Source: Modestobacter roseus (GTDB taxonomy: Bacteria; Actinomycetota; Actinomycetes; Mycobacteriales; Geodermatophilaceae). Taken from it: DNA of 64,000 bases. Location of the stretch: positions 1,302,001-1,366,000 of the forward strand of contig NZ_VLKF01000001.1 in the NCBI RefSeq assembly GCF_007994135.1. The letters run 5' to 3'. Below, in pieces: positions 1 to 9,319 of the stretch (the first letter of the stretch is position 1; every line of letters begins with the position of its first letter). The notes below the pieces were generated by a model, which made no database searches, was not told the DNA's origin, and saw nothing but the letters and a program-made list of their open reading frames with translations. Made by a program: the position numbers and the translations under genes.

Positions 1-26
1 CGGACCACCGACAGAACGGAACAGCC

Positions 27-1355
27 ATGACCCACCCCGCAGCTCCTCCACCCAGCGACCGTCGACGTGCGCTGCTGGCACGTCGGCGCGCGACCATCGG
101 CAGTCGGTCCCCGCTGTTCTACGAGACCCCGCTGGAGTTCGTCCGGGGCTCCGGCGTCTGGCTGGAGGAGGCGTCCGGCCGCCGGTTCCTCGACGCCTAC
201 AACAACGTGCCGCACGTCGGGCACTGCCACCCCCGCGTGGTCGAGGCCCTGGGCGCCCAGGCCGCCACGCTCAACGTGCACACGCGGTACCTCAACGAGC
301 GGGTGCTGCAGTACGCCGAGGAGCTGCTGGAGACCTTCGGTGGCGGTCTGGACCGGGTCTTCTTCACCAACAGCGGGTCCGAGGCCAACGAGCTGGCCCT
401 GCGGCTCGCCCGACAGCGGACCGGCGCCACCGGTGTGCTCGTGACCGACTCCAGCTACCACGGCAACACCATCACGCTGGCCGAGCTCACCACCGGCCTG
501 ACCGTCGCCGAACCGCTGGGCGCCCACGTCCGGGCGCTGCACCTCCCGGACCTGGACCGGCCGGGGACGGACGACGGCACCGACGAGGACCAGGCGCTGC
601 GCGACGGGCTGGCCGCGGTCGACCACGCCATCGCCTCGCTCCAGGAGGCCGGCCACGGGGTCTCGGCGCTCCTGTTCGACCCGCTGTTCAGCTCCGAGGG
701 CCTGCCCCGGCTCCCCGCCGGCTACGTCGAGGGCCTCTGCCGGCGGGTCCAGGCCGCCGGGGGACTGGTCATCAGCGACGAGGTGCAGTCCGGCTTCGGC
801 CGCTGCGGCACGGTCATGTGGGGGCACCAGCTGTTCGACATCACGCCCGACCTGGTCACCCTGGGCAAGCCCATGGGCAACGGCCACCCGATGGGCGGGG
901 TGGTGACGCGGGAGGAGCTGCTCGAGGACTTCGGCCGGCGGAACATGTACTTCAACACCTTCGCCGGCAACCCGGTCAGCTCCGCCGTCGGCCTCGCCGT
1001 CCTGCACGTCATGCGGGACGAGGACCTGATGGGCCGCGCCAAGCGGGTGGGTGCTGCACTCCGCGAGGAGTTCCTCCGGCTGGCGGCGGAGAGCGCGGTG
1101 ACCGGCGCGGTGAAGGGGCAGGGCCTCTACCTCGGGCTCTCCTTCGTCGAGCCCGACGATCCCGCCCGGGCGAACGCACCGGCGGCGAAGGCCGTCGTCG
1201 AGGGCATGGTGGCGTCGGACGTGCTGATCAGCCGCATCGGGCCGGACGACGACGTGCTCAAGATCCGGCCGCCGCTGGCCTTCGACGACGAGCACGCCGA
1301 CCTGCTGGTCGCCCGGCTGGCGCCCGTCCTGCGCGCTGCCGGCCAGCGGGGCTGA
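27..1355 (+). CDS. Class III PLP-dependent aminotransferase
   Basis: A 442-residue fold-type I aminotransferase of class III (the GABA, ornithine and beta-alanine transaminase family), predicted cytosolic. Visible landmarks are the PLP-phosphate region TNSGSEANELA near residue 115, the cofactor Asp in SDEVQSGFGR near 251 and the Schiff-base lysine in TLGKPMGNG near 281. Length is normal for the family. The start follows an A-rich leader (acagaacggaacagcc) with only a weak ribosome site. The next gene is an APC amino-acid permease on the same strand, so uptake and transamination of an amino acid or amine is a reasonable inference. The substrate cannot be read from the sequence. Confidence 0.92.
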   Translation: MTHPAAPPPSDRRRALLARRRATIGSRSPLFYETPLEFVRGSGVWLEEASGRRFLDAYNNVPHVGHCHPRVVEALGAQAATLNVHTRYLNERVLQYAEELLETFGGGLDRVFFTNSGSEANELALRLARQRTGATGVLVTDSSYHGNTITLAELTTGLTVAEPLGAHVRALHLPDLDRPGTDDGTDEDQALRDGLAAVDHAIASLQEAGHGVSALLFDPLFSSEGLPRLPAGYVEGLCRRVQAAGGLVISDEVQSGFGRCGTVMWGHQLFDITPDLVTLGKPMGNGHPMGGVVTREELLEDFGRRNMYFNTFAGNPVSSAVGLAVLHVMRDEDLMGRAKRVGAALREEFLRLAAESAVTGAVKGQGLYLGLSFVEPDDPARANAPAAKAVVEGMVASDVLISRIGPDDDVLKIRPPLAFDDEHADLLVARLAPVLRAAGQRG

Positions 1356-1513
1356 CCCCGGACGCCGGGCTCGGCAGTGAGCGCGCGACGTCAAGAACTG
1401 TGCGCTCAGATCCTGGTCGTCGCCTGTGACGGGCAGCACCCTCACCAGCAACTCCGCCGGGGCCGGCGGTGGATCTCCAGCTGGCCTCCGGACCCACCCC
1501 GAAGGGAAGTGCC

Positions 1514-2992
1514 ATGACCGCGTCCAACGCCGAACCCGCGTCCCGGCTCGCTGCCAACCAGCTCGGCGTGCCCGGGGTCGTGTTCCTCGTCCTCGCCGCC
1601 GTCGCCCCCCTCACCGGCGCCATCGTCGTCATGTCGCTGGCGATCGCGCTCGGCAACGGCAGCGGCGTCGTCTTCGCGGTCCTGGCGGTGGCCGCCATCC
1701 TGCTGCTGTTCGCCGTCGGGTACGCGCAGATGTCCCGCGAGCTGGTCAACGCCGGCGGGTTCTACGCCTTCGTCGTCCGGGGCCTGGGCCGGCCGGCCGG
1801 GCTCGTCGCGGGCTTCATCGCCACGATGGGCTACAACTTCTTCGTCGCCGGCGCGATCGGCACGTCCGGGTTCTTCACCTCGATCATCGTCACCGACCTG
1901 GTCGGCATCGACGTCCCCTGGTACCTGGCGGGCCTGGCGATGATGATCGCCTCGTTCCTCCTGGCCCGGGGCGGGATCGACATCAGCGCCAAGGTGCTGG
2001 GCGTCGCGCTGGTGCTGGAGACCCTCGTCCTCGCGGTGTTCTGCGTCGCGGTGCTCGTGCAGACCGGCTTCAGCCTCTCCGTCTTCGGCACCGACGTGAT
2101 GTTCGGCGGGTCCATCGGCATCTCCCTGCTCTTCGCCGCCACCGCCTTCCTGGGCTTCGAGGCGACCGCGCTCTTCGGCGAGGAGTCCCGCGACCCGCAC
2201 CGCACCATCCCCCGCGCGACGTACGCCGCCATCACGATCATCGCCGGGATCCACGCCCTGACCGTGTGGGCGCTGGTGAGCGCGGCCGGGGTCGACGACG
2301 CGCAGCAGGTGGCCGTGGACCGGCTGGCCACCGGCGACTTCGTCTTCGTGCTGATGGAGGAGTACCTCGGCTCGGTGCTGCTGGACCTGGCGCAGGTCCT
2401 GCTCATGGTGAGCCTGTTCGCCGCGCTGCTGGCCTTCCACAACATGGCCGCCCGCTACCTGTACGCGCTGGGCCGGGTGCGGATCCTGCCGCACGGGCTC
2501 GCCACCACCCGGGGCAACGGTGCGCCGCAGACGGCGCTGCTCACCAACTTCGTCTTCGCCGTCGCGGTCGCGACGCTCTTCGCCGTCCTGGACCTCGACC
2601 CGATCATGACCCTGGTGCCGGTCATGATCGGCTTCGGCACGCTGTGCGTCCTCGTGCTGCAGCTGCTGGCCGCCCTCTCGGTCGTCACGCACTTCCGCCG
2701 GGCGCGCGACACGCGGTGGTGGTCGACCTTCGTGGCTCCTGGGCTGGGCCTGCTGGGGCTGCTGGCGATCTGCGTCATGGCCATCGACAACTTCGCGCTG
2801 GTGGCCGGGTCCGACGCGCTCTACGTGCGGCTCATGCCGTGGCTGCTGGTCGTCGCGCTGATCGGTGGCCTGGGGTACGCCGCGCTGCTGCGCAGCAGCC
2901 GCCCCCGCGTCTACGAGGCGCTGGGCACCGACCTCGAGCGGTTCGACCCGTCGGCGCCCCCGGTGGACGCGGGCCTGCCGGCCCAGCAGTAG
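1514..2992 (+). CDS. APC-family amino acid permease
   Basis: A 492-residue polytopic membrane protein of the amino acid-polyamine-organocation superfamily, with about 12 hydrophobic segments. The first helix (GVVFLVLAAVAPLTGAIVV) has the helix-breaking pattern typical of the family, and FLGFEATALFGEES near residue 215 is the conserved helix 6 region. I chose ATG 1514 because GAAGGGAAG lies just upstream; an in-frame ATG at 1469 has no such site. The gene lies downstream of a class III aminotransferase and probably imports its substrate or a related amine. Substrate unknown. Confidence 0.9.
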   Translation: MTASNAEPASRLAANQLGVPGVVFLVLAAVAPLTGAIVVMSLAIALGNGSGVVFAVLAVAAILLLFAVGYAQMSRELVNAGGFYAFVVRGLGRPAGLVAGFIATMGYNFFVAGAIGTSGFFTSIIVTDLVGIDVPWYLAGLAMMIASFLLARGGIDISAKVLGVALVLETLVLAVFCVAVLVQTGFSLSVFGTDVMFGGSIGISLLFAATAFLGFEATALFGEESRDPHRTIPRATYAAITIIAGIHALTVWALVSAAGVDDAQQVAVDRLATGDFVFVLMEEYLGSVLLDLAQVLLMVSLFAALLAFHNMAARYLYALGRVRILPHGLATTRGNGAPQTALLTNFVFAVAVATLFAVLDLDPIMTLVPVMIGFGTLCVLVLQLLAALSVVTHFRRARDTRWWSTFVAPGLGLLGLLAICVMAIDNFALVAGSDALYVRLMPWLLVVALIGGLGYAALLRSSRPRVYEALGTDLERFDPSAPPVDAGLPAQQ

Positions 2993-3101
2993 TCCCCGGC
3001 GGCAGCCCCACCCGGACCCCGGGGCTCCCTGGCCACGCCGGCCGGCGGAGTCCCGGGGTCCCTGCCCGCTCACCCACGGTCCCGTTCAGGAGGCGCACGA
3101 C

Positions 3102-3872
3102 ATGGTGGATCTCGGTCTGGCCGGCAGCAGGGTCCTGGTGACGGGCGGCACGTCCGGCATCGGCCTCGCCGTGGCTGCCGCCTTCCTGGCGGAGGGCGCG
3201 GCGGTCGGCGTCGTCGGGCGGAGCCCCGAGCGGATGGCGGCGGCCCTGGCCGAGCTCGAGGCCGGCCACCCCGGTGCGGACGTCGTCGGGGTCGTCGGCG
3301 ACGTGGGGGAGGAGGAGTCGCTGCGGGCGGCGGTGGACACCATCGCCGGGCGGTTGGGCGGCCTGGACCACGTGGTCGGCAGCGCCGGGATCGCCGGCGA
3401 GCTCGGCGCCGCGGTCGACGCGGTGCCGGCCGCCGGGTTCCTGGAGGTGCAGCGGGTCAACGTGGCCGGGCCCTTCCTGCTGGTCAAGACGGCGCTGCGC
3501 CACCTGCGGGCGGGCAGCGCCCCGACCTGCACGCTGATCGGGAGCGACTCCGGCTTCGTCGCGGTGCCGGGGATGCTGGCCTACAACGCGTCGAAGGGCG
3601 CCCTGGTGCAGCTGACCAGGGCGCTGTCGGTGGAGCTGCACGAGCCGTTCGGCATCCGGGTCAACAGCGTCTGCCCGTCGATCGTGGACACGCCCATGGC
3701 GCGCGAGGGCCTGGGTCGCGACTCGTGGGAGGGCGTCGGCTACCCGGTCAGCACCCCGGAGGACATCGCCTGGCTGGTGCTGAGCATCGCCTCACCGCGG
3801 TCGCGCGCGGTCAACGGCGTCTCCCTGCTCGCCGACCACGGCTACCACGCGCGGTCCGCGTTCCCCGCCTGA
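3102..3872 (+). CDS. SDR-family oxidoreductase
   Basis: A 256-residue classical short-chain dehydrogenase/reductase. The Rossmann motif TGGTSGIG sits at about residues 13-20. The catalytic Ser is in GSDSG and the Tyr-Lys pair is in YNASK near residue 160. Length fits the classical SDR family. The ATG at 3102 is preceded by CAGGAGG at 3087-3093; an open frame continuing upstream has no comparable site. It converges on the alcohol dehydrogenase gene across a strong hairpin. Substrate unknown; an alcohol or keto intermediate of the neighbouring catabolic genes is possible. Confidence 0.9.
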   Translation: MVDLGLAGSRVLVTGGTSGIGLAVAAAFLAEGAAVGVVGRSPERMAAALAELEAGHPGADVVGVVGDVGEEESLRAAVDTIAGRLGGLDHVVGSAGIAGELGAAVDAVPAAGFLEVQRVNVAGPFLLVKTALRHLRAGSAPTCTLIGSDSGFVAVPGMLAYNASKGALVQLTRALSVELHEPFGIRVNSVCPSIVDTPMAREGLGRDSWEGVGYPVSTPEDIAWLVLSIASPRSRAVNGVSLLADHGYHARSAFPA

Positions 3873-3920
3873 CGACCCGGCCGGACGCGCCGGGACCGTG
3901 CCCGGCACGCGGTACGCGAC

Positions 3921-3961
3921 GGCCCCGGCCGCGGCCCCGGGGGAGGGCCGCGGCCGGGGCC
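3921..3961. terminator. Bidirectional hairpin terminator
   Basis: A perfect 16-bp inverted repeat (stem 3921-3936 with 3946-3961, 9-base loop) entirely of G and C lies between the convergent SDR and alcohol dehydrogenase genes. There is no T run, as is common for terminators of high-G+C actinobacteria. It would serve both strands. Confidence 0.75.
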
Positions 3962-3975
3962 GGGAACGACCGTGG

Positions 3976-5100
3976 TCAGTCGAAGACGACGAGACCGCGG
4001 ATGTTGCGGCCGGCGTGCATGTCCTCGTAGGCCTCGGCGACCTGGTCGAGTGAGTACTCCTTGGTGACCAGCTCGTCGAGCTTGAGCTGCCCCCTCGTGT
4101 ACATGCGCAGCAGGTTCGGGATGTCCCGCCGCGGGTTGGACTCGCCGAACAGCGAGCCCTGCAGCCGCTTCTGCATCAGGGTCAGGTCGCCCAGCGCGAT
4201 CGGCGCCCCGGCGGCGGTGATGTCCCCGAGCGCCGTCAGCACCACCGTGCCGGCCTTCCGGACCGCGGCCAGCGCCTGCGCCACGTGCTCGCCCTGCACC
4301 ACGCCGACGGTCACGATGGCGGAGTCGGCCCCCTGGCCGTTGGTGAGCGAGCGGGCGTGGTCGGCGGCCTCCTCCATCGTCGCGAAGGAGTGCGTGGCGC
4401 CGAAGGTCGCCGCCCACTCCCGCTTGGCGGCGACCGGGTCGACGGCGATGATCGTGCCCGCCCCGGCGTGCGCGGCGCCCTGCAGCGCGTTGGCGCCGAT
4501 CCCGCCGATGCCCATGACGATGACGACGTGCCCGGGCCGGACGCCGGCGGAGTTGACCGCCGAGCCGAACCCGGTGGGCACCGCGCAGCCCATCAGCGCC
4601 GCGGTCTTCAGCGGGATGTCCTTCTCGATCTTGATCACCGAGTCGACCGAGGCGGTGGTGTGCTCGCTGAAGGTGGAGATGCCGCACTGCTGACCCACCG
4701 GCTGCCCGTCGAGGTGCATCCGGAAGCTGGTCGGGTCCTCCGCCCGGGCGCCGGTGAGCAGCGAGGCGCCCAGGTCGCACAGGTTGCTCCTGCCCTGGGC
4801 GCAGTACTCGCACGTCCCGCACGCGGGCAGGAACGAGAAGACGACGTGGTCACCGACCTCGAAGCCGGGGGTGTCCGGCCCGACGGCGGTGACCACGCCG
4901 GCGCCCTCGTGCCCCCCGGCGTAGGGGTAGACGCCGACCGGCACGTCGCCGGTGGCGGCGTGGTCGTCGGAGTGGCAGAGCCCGGACGCGGCCAGCTTGA
5001 CCGTGACCTCCCCCTGGCGCGGGTCGTCGAGCTCGACCTCGACGGTCTCGTAGCTGCCGGGGGCCTGGCGGATGACGGACGTACGGGTGGTGATCGGCAT
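3976..5100 (-). CDS. NDMA-type zinc alcohol dehydrogenase
   Basis: A 374-residue medium-chain zinc dehydrogenase. Catalytic-zinc residues are visible at Cys42 (GLCHSDDH) and His64-Glu65 (GGHEGAG). Structural-zinc cysteines are at 94, 97, 100 and 108. The Rossmann motif GIGGIG is in the middle. The overall sequence resembles the NDMA-dependent alcohol dehydrogenases (Rxyl_3153 type) of actinobacteria, many of which hold NAD tightly and are thought to pass electrons to mycofactocin. No mycofactocin gene is in this window. It follows an aldehyde dehydrogenase in the same direction (49-bp gap), so a two-step oxidation of an alcohol to an acid is likely. Confidence 0.88.
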   Translation of the reverse strand: MPITTRTSVIRQAPGSYETVEVELDDPRQGEVTVKLAASGLCHSDDHAATGDVPVGVYPYAGGHEGAGVVTAVGPDTPGFEVGDHVVFSFLPACGTCEYCAQGRSNLCDLGASLLTGARAEDPTSFRMHLDGQPVGQQCGISTFSEHTTASVDSVIKIEKDIPLKTAALMGCAVPTGFGSAVNSAGVRPGHVVIVMGIGGIGANALQGAAHAGAGTIIAVDPVAAKREWAATFGATHSFATMEEAADHARSLTNGQGADSAIVTVGVVQGEHVAQALAAVRKAGTVVLTALGDITAAGAPIALGDLTLMQKRLQGSLFGESNPRRDIPNLLRMYTRGQLKLDELVTKEYSLDQVAEAYEDMHAGRNIRGLVVFD

Positions 5101-5149
5101 GGTCGCTCCTCGACGTCGAGTGCGGGTGGGGTGTCGGCGGGAGGAACCG

Positions 5150-6598
5150 TCAGTAGCTGATGACCTGGGGAACGGCGACGGCCTTGAGGCCCTCCACCCC
5201 GAACTCCAGACCGTAGCCGGACTTCTTGTGCCCGCCGAAGGGGATCATCGGGTGGACGCCGCCGTGCTTGTTGATCCAGACGGTGCCGGCCTCCAGCCGG
5301 GCGGCCAGCGCCAGGGCCGCCTCGCGGTCGCTGCTCCAGACGGAGGCGCCCAGCCCGACGTCGAGCCGGTTGGCCATGGCCACGGCCTGGTCGACGTCGT
5401 CGTAGCGGACGATCGGCAGCGCGGGACCGAACTGCTCCTCCGCGACGAGCGGGTTCTCGTCGTCGATGTCGGCGACCAGCGTGGTGGGGTAGAAGTTGCC
5501 CGGGGCCGAGGGGTCCGGGTCGCCACCGAGCAGGATCTTCCCGCCGCCGTCCCGGGCGGCCTCCACCAGCCGGGCCACGATGTCGTACTGCGCGCGGTTC
5601 TGCAGCGGGCCGAGCACGTTCTGCTCGTCCAGGCCGCGACCCATCGGCATGGCCTGGGCCACCTCCACGAGGGCGGCGCAGACGTCGTCGTAGACGTCGG
5701 CGTGCACGTAGAGGCGCTTGAGGGCGGCGCAGGTCTGCCCGGTGTTGATGAAGGCACCCCAGAACAGGCCCTCGGCGACGGCCTTCGGGTCGACGTCGGG
5801 CAGCACGATGCCCGCGTCGTTGCCCCCGAGTTCCAGGGTCAGCCGCTTCACCGTGTCGGCCGAGCTCTTGATGATGGCCTGGCCGGTGGCGGTGGAGCCG
5901 GTGAACATCAGCTTGTCCACGTCGGGGTGGGCCGACAGCCGCGCGCCGACGTCGCCGCTGCCGGCGACGGCGGTGAGCACGTCGGCGGGGAGCACGTCGT
6001 TGAGCACCTGCACCAGGGCCAGCACGCTGAGCGGGGTGTACTCCGAGGGCTTGACCACCACGGTGTTGCCCATCCGCAGGGCGGGGGCGATCTGCCAGAT
6101 GGTGATCATCATCGGCCAGTTCCACGGGCCGATCGCCCCGACCACCCCGACGGGGCGGTAGTGCAGCTCGGCGTGGGTCTCGCCGTCGTCGACCACGGTC
6201 TCCACCGGCAGCTCGGTGGCCGCGGTGGCCCGCAGCCAGGCGGCGCAGGCGCCGACCTCGAAGCGGGCGTTGGGGCCGTTGAGCGGCTTGCCCTGCTCGC
6301 GGGAGAGCAGCTCGGCCAGCGCCTCGGCGGACGCCTCGACCGCGTCGGCGGCGCGCTGCAGCAGCTCGATCCGGTCGGCGTCGGCCCGGGCGGCCCAGGC
6401 CGGCTGCGCGGCGCGCACCCGCTCGACGGCGCGGTCGACGTCCTCGGCCGACCCGAAGGCGACCCGGCCCACGACCTCACCGGTCGCGGGGTCCAGGACC
6501 TCCCGGCCGGCGGGGTCGGTGATGCCCGCCAGCAGCTGCTGGACGGTGGGGGTCTGCTGCGTGGTGTCCACGGGGGTGGTCACGTCGGGGGTGGTCAT
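5150..6598 (-). CDS. NAD(P)-dependent aldehyde dehydrogenase
   Basis: A 482-residue aldehyde dehydrogenase of usual length. The Glu motif LTLELGGN and the nucleophile Cys in NTGQTCAALKR are present, followed by the conserved C-terminal PFGGHKKSG. I set the start at ATG 6598, which has GGAGG eight bases upstream. The frame stays open upstream for 34 codons, but those only translate the 15-bp tandem repeat at 6615-6690 into Pro-Thr-Ala-His units. It sits between the ABC importer permease and the alcohol dehydrogenase, all leftward, and probably oxidises the aldehyde made by the latter. Substrate not determined. Confidence 0.9.
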   Translation of the reverse strand: MTTPDVTTPVDTTQQTPTVQQLLAGITDPAGREVLDPATGEVVGRVAFGSAEDVDRAVERVRAAQPAWAARADADRIELLQRAADAVEASAEALAELLSREQGKPLNGPNARFEVGACAAWLRATAATELPVETVVDDGETHAELHYRPVGVVGAIGPWNWPMMITIWQIAPALRMGNTVVVKPSEYTPLSVLALVQVLNDVLPADVLTAVAGSGDVGARLSAHPDVDKLMFTGSTATGQAIIKSSADTVKRLTLELGGNDAGIVLPDVDPKAVAEGLFWGAFINTGQTCAALKRLYVHADVYDDVCAALVEVAQAMPMGRGLDEQNVLGPLQNRAQYDIVARLVEAARDGGGKILLGGDPDPSAPGNFYPTTLVADIDDENPLVAEEQFGPALPIVRYDDVDQAVAMANRLDVGLGASVWSSDREAALALAARLEAGTVWINKHGGVHPMIPFGGHKKSGYGLEFGVEGLKAVAVPQVISY

Positions 6599-6614
6599 CG
6601 TCGGCCTCCGGGGT

Positions 6615-6690
6615 CGGGTGGGTGGGTGTGCGGTGGGTGGGTGTGCGGTGGGTGGGTGTGCGGTGGGTGGGTGTGCGGTGGGTGGGTGGT
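6615..6690. repeat. 15-bp tandem repeat, about five copies
   Basis: The unit gggtgggtgtgcggt is repeated about five times directly upstream of the aldehyde dehydrogenase start, the last copy degenerate. The unit length is a multiple of three, so it keeps a false upstream frame open. It fills most of the gap between the permease and the dehydrogenase. It may be a slippage hotspot; no function is evident. Confidence 0.85.
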
Positions 6691-6721
6691 GTGGACGCAC
6701 CGGCGTCCGGGGTGAGGGGGT

Positions 6722-7795
6722 TCAGCCGGTCGCCGGTGCGTCGTCCAGCCGGCGCGCTTCCCGGGCCTGCAGCTTCCCGCGGGCCAGGTGGGTGGCCGCC
6801 GCGATGCCGACCGCGGCCACCAGGGCGAGGCCGCTGGCGACGTTCTGCCAGAAGGTGGGGACACCCAGCAGGGTGAGCCCGTTGCGGAGCAGGCCCAGGA
6901 AGAGCACCCCGACGAGCACGCCGACCATGCTGCCCTCGCCGCCGGTCAGGGCGATGCCGCCGAGCAGCACGGCGGTGAGCACCGAGAGCTCGAAGCCGAG
7001 GCCCAGCTGGCTGGCCGGTGCGCTGTTCAGCCGGGCCACTGTGATCGCCCCGGCCAGGCCGGCGGCCGCCCCGGTGGCGACGAAGAGCAGGAAGGGGATC
7101 CGCCGCACGTCGACCCCGGACAGGAAGGCCGCCTCCCGGTTGACGCCGATGGCGTAGACGTGCCGGCCGGCCGGCGTCCGGGTGAGGAAGACCCCGGCGA
7201 CCACCAGCACGACGACGGCGATGAGCGCCGCCAGCGGGATGCCGGCGATGTTGCCGATGCCCAGGAAGCCGAACGCGTCGCCGAAGTTGCTCAACGGCAG
7301 CGGGGTGACCAGCTGGGCGAGCCCGCGGACGGCGGTCAGCATGCCGAGCGTCACGATGAACGAGGAGAGCCCGAACACCGTGGTCAGCACCGCGTTGACG
7401 ACGCCGACGGCGGCGCCCGCGGCCACGGCGGCGAGCACGGCCACCCCCGGGCTCGCGCCGGACTGGACGACCTTGCCGGCCACCACGCCGCCCAGCGCCA
7501 GGGTCGAGCCGACCGACAGGTCGATGTAGCCGGAGATGACCAGCATCCCGACCGGGGCGGCGACGATCGCGATCACCGCGGCGTCCAGGAAGACCCCGCG
7601 GAGGTTCCCCCAGCTCAGCTGGCTGCCGGTGGCGAGCTGGATGCCCACCACCATCACGACGAGCAGGACCACGAGCGGGTTCTTGACCAGCCAGGCCACG
7701 GCGGCGCCGACCGGGGAGGGCGCTGCCGCCGCGGGGGCCGCGGAGGCGGTGCGCCCCTCGGTGCCGTCGACGGCGGGCGGGGATGCGGTGCTCAT
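6722..7795 (-). CDS. ABC transporter permease, ribose/simple-sugar type
   Basis: A 357-residue inner-membrane permease of the RbsC/AraH family (branched-chain/monosaccharide permease fold) with 8-10 hydrophobic segments after an Ala/Pro-rich cytoplasmic N-terminus. The stretch GYIDLSVGS near residue 95 and the end TFWQNVASGLALVAAVG are typical of RbsC-type permeases. The ATG (7795) overlaps the TGA of the ATPase gene by four bases (ATGA), so translation is probably coupled. Only one permease gene is present, which fits a homodimer. The substrate is unknown; the neighbouring amidohydrolases and dehydrogenases do not point clearly to a sugar. Confidence 0.9.
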   Translation of the reverse strand: MSTASPPAVDGTEGRTASAAPAAAAPSPVGAAVAWLVKNPLVVLLVVMVVGIQLATGSQLSWGNLRGVFLDAAVIAIVAAPVGMLVISGYIDLSVGSTLALGGVVAGKVVQSGASPGVAVLAAVAAGAAVGVVNAVLTTVFGLSSFIVTLGMLTAVRGLAQLVTPLPLSNFGDAFGFLGIGNIAGIPLAALIAVVVLVVAGVFLTRTPAGRHVYAIGVNREAAFLSGVDVRRIPFLLFVATGAAAGLAGAITVARLNSAPASQLGLGFELSVLTAVLLGGIALTGGEGSMVGVLVGVLFLGLLRNGLTLLGVPTFWQNVASGLALVAAVGIAAATHLARGKLQAREARRLDDAPATG

Positions 7796-9294
7796 CGGGT
7801 GTGCTCCAGGTCGCGGTGGATGAGGTCGAGCAGCGTCTCTTCGTCGGTGTCGCGCATGTCCAGCTCGTCGACGACCCGGCCCTTGCGCATGATCAGGCAG
7901 CGGTGCGCCAGCGCGACGACCTCGTCGGGGTCGTTGCTGGCGAACAGCACGCCGAGGCCCCGCTCGGCGGCCACCTGCCGCACCACCCGGTAGATCTCCG
8001 ACCGGGCCCCGACGTCGACACCCTGGGTGGGGTCGTCGAGCAGCAGCACCCGGGTCCCGGCCCGGTCGTTGACCCAGCGGGCGATCAGCACCTTCTGCTG
8101 GTTGCCGCCGGAGAGCCGGGACACCACCACGGACGGGTCGGCGGGGCGCAGCCCGAAGGCCTCGGCGGCGGACCGGAAGAGCTGTCGCTCCGCACCGCGA
8201 CGGCGCCAGCCGGCCCGGGCGGTGAGCGACATGACCCGCATGACGGTGTTCTCCGCCGAGGACAGCGAGCCGAACAGCCCCTGCTGCAGCCGGTCCCCGG
8301 GCACCAGCGCCAGGCCGGCGCGGATCGCGTCGTCCGGCCCGCCGACCTCGACCGGCTGCCCGTCGACGTGCACCGTGCCGCCGGTCGACCGGCGCCGGCC
8401 GAAGAGCGTCTCCAGGAGCCGGGACCGGCCGGCCCCGACCAGCCCGTACAGGCCGACGATCTCCCCGGGACGCACCGTGAGGGAGATCCCGGGCAGGCCG
8501 GGCGCACGGAGCCCGTCGACGGACAGCACCGGCGCGGCGTCGGCGGCCACCGGGGCCGGGGCCACGGCGGCTCCGTGCGCCCGCCCGCTGACCGCGGTGA
8601 CCAGGTCGTCCTTGGTCACCCCGGCCATCGGCGAGGACCAGACGACGCGTCCGTCCCGCATGACGGTCGTGCGGTCGGCCAGCTCGACCACCTCGTTGAG
8701 CAGGTGGGTCACGTAGAGGACGGCGATCCCCTCGCCCTTGAGCTGGCGGACGAGCCCGGCCAGCCGGCGGGACTCCACCGGGGACAGCGCGGCGCTGGGT
8801 TCGTCGAGGACGAGCAGACGCGCGTCCCGGCTCAGCGCCTTGGCGATCTCCACGAGCTGACGCTGACCGATGGTCAGCTCGCGCACGGGCGTGTCCGGCG
8901 GGACGGTGAGGCCCACCCGGGCGAGCAGCTGCACCGCCCGGGCGCGCTGCTCGCCGCGACGCACGAAGACCTTCGCCGTCGTCGTCTCCTGCCCGAGGAA
9001 GAGGTTCTCGGTGACGCTGAGCCGGTCGATGAGGCTCAGGTGCTGGTAGATCACCGCGATGCCGGCGGCGATCGAGGACCGGGGATCGAGGGCGCGGTGC
9101 TCGGTGCCGTCGATCTCGATGGTCCCCGCGCTGGGGGAGGTGCCGCCGCCCAGGCACTTGATCACGGTGGACTTGCCCGCCCCGTTGTGCCCGAGCAGCG
9201 CGTGCACCTCACCGGCGGCGAGGTCCAGGTCGACGTCGTCGAGGGCGAGGGTGGCCCCGTAGCGCTTGGTGAGGCCACGGATGGAGACGGTCAT
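7792..9294 (-). CDS. ABC transporter ATPase with two ATP-binding domains (RbsA type)
   Basis: A 500-residue duplicated ATPase of the sugar importer class. The first domain has Walker A GHNGAGKST, the signature-like LTIGQRQLVEIAKAL and Walker B LLVLDEPSA. The second domain has a degenerate Walker A (GLVGAGRSR), the signature LSGGNQQKVLIARW and LLLDDPTQGVDVGA. This asymmetry is normal for RbsA/MglA proteins. It lies between the binding-protein gene, from which a strong hairpin separates it, and the permease, which overlaps it by 4 bp. The start is ATG 9294 after a G-rich site. Confidence 0.93.
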   Translation of the reverse strand: MTVSIRGLTKRYGATLALDDVDLDLAAGEVHALLGHNGAGKSTVIKCLGGGTSPSAGTIEIDGTEHRALDPRSSIAAGIAVIYQHLSLIDRLSVTENLFLGQETTTAKVFVRRGEQRARAVQLLARVGLTVPPDTPVRELTIGQRQLVEIAKALSRDARLLVLDEPSAALSPVESRRLAGLVRQLKGEGIAVLYVTHLLNEVVELADRTTVMRDGRVVWSSPMAGVTKDDLVTAVSGRAHGAAVAPAPVAADAAPVLSVDGLRAPGLPGISLTVRPGEIVGLYGLVGAGRSRLLETLFGRRRSTGGTVHVDGQPVEVGGPDDAIRAGLALVPGDRLQQGLFGSLSSAENTVMRVMSLTARAGWRRRGAERQLFRSAAEAFGLRPADPSVVVSRLSGGNQQKVLIARWVNDRAGTRVLLLDDPTQGVDVGARSEIYRVVRQVAAERGLGVLFASNDPDEVVALAHRCLIMRKGRVVDELDMRDTDEETLLDLIHRDLEHTR

Positions 9295-9319
9295 GGGGGG
9301 TCCTGTCGTCCGGGAGGGC

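Noticed and set aside
1442-3073. A 543-codon minus-strand frame opposite the APC permease
   Set aside because: It is low-complexity Arg/Gly/Asp/Gln-rich sequence, the mirror of a clear membrane protein.
3102-3872. The SDR as a mycofactocin-coupled dehydrogenase because an NDMA-type alcohol dehydrogenase is near
   Set aside because: At 256 residues it shows no sign of the extra insertion I associate with that subfamily, and no mycofactocin genes are in the window.
4285-5160. Plus-strand frame over the alcohol dehydrogenase
   Set aside because: It is a shadow frame rich in Gly, Asp and Arg with no recognisable domain.
6615-6690. Tandem repeat considered as a CRISPR array or as part of the dehydrogenase N-terminus
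   Set aside because: There are no spacers between units, and the dehydrogenase has a good ribosome site and start at 6598 after the repeat.
5072-6715. A 547-codon plus-strand frame opposite the aldehyde dehydrogenase
   Set aside because: It has no motifs, its end is a translation of the 15-bp repeat, and the opposite strand encodes an unambiguous dehydrogenase.
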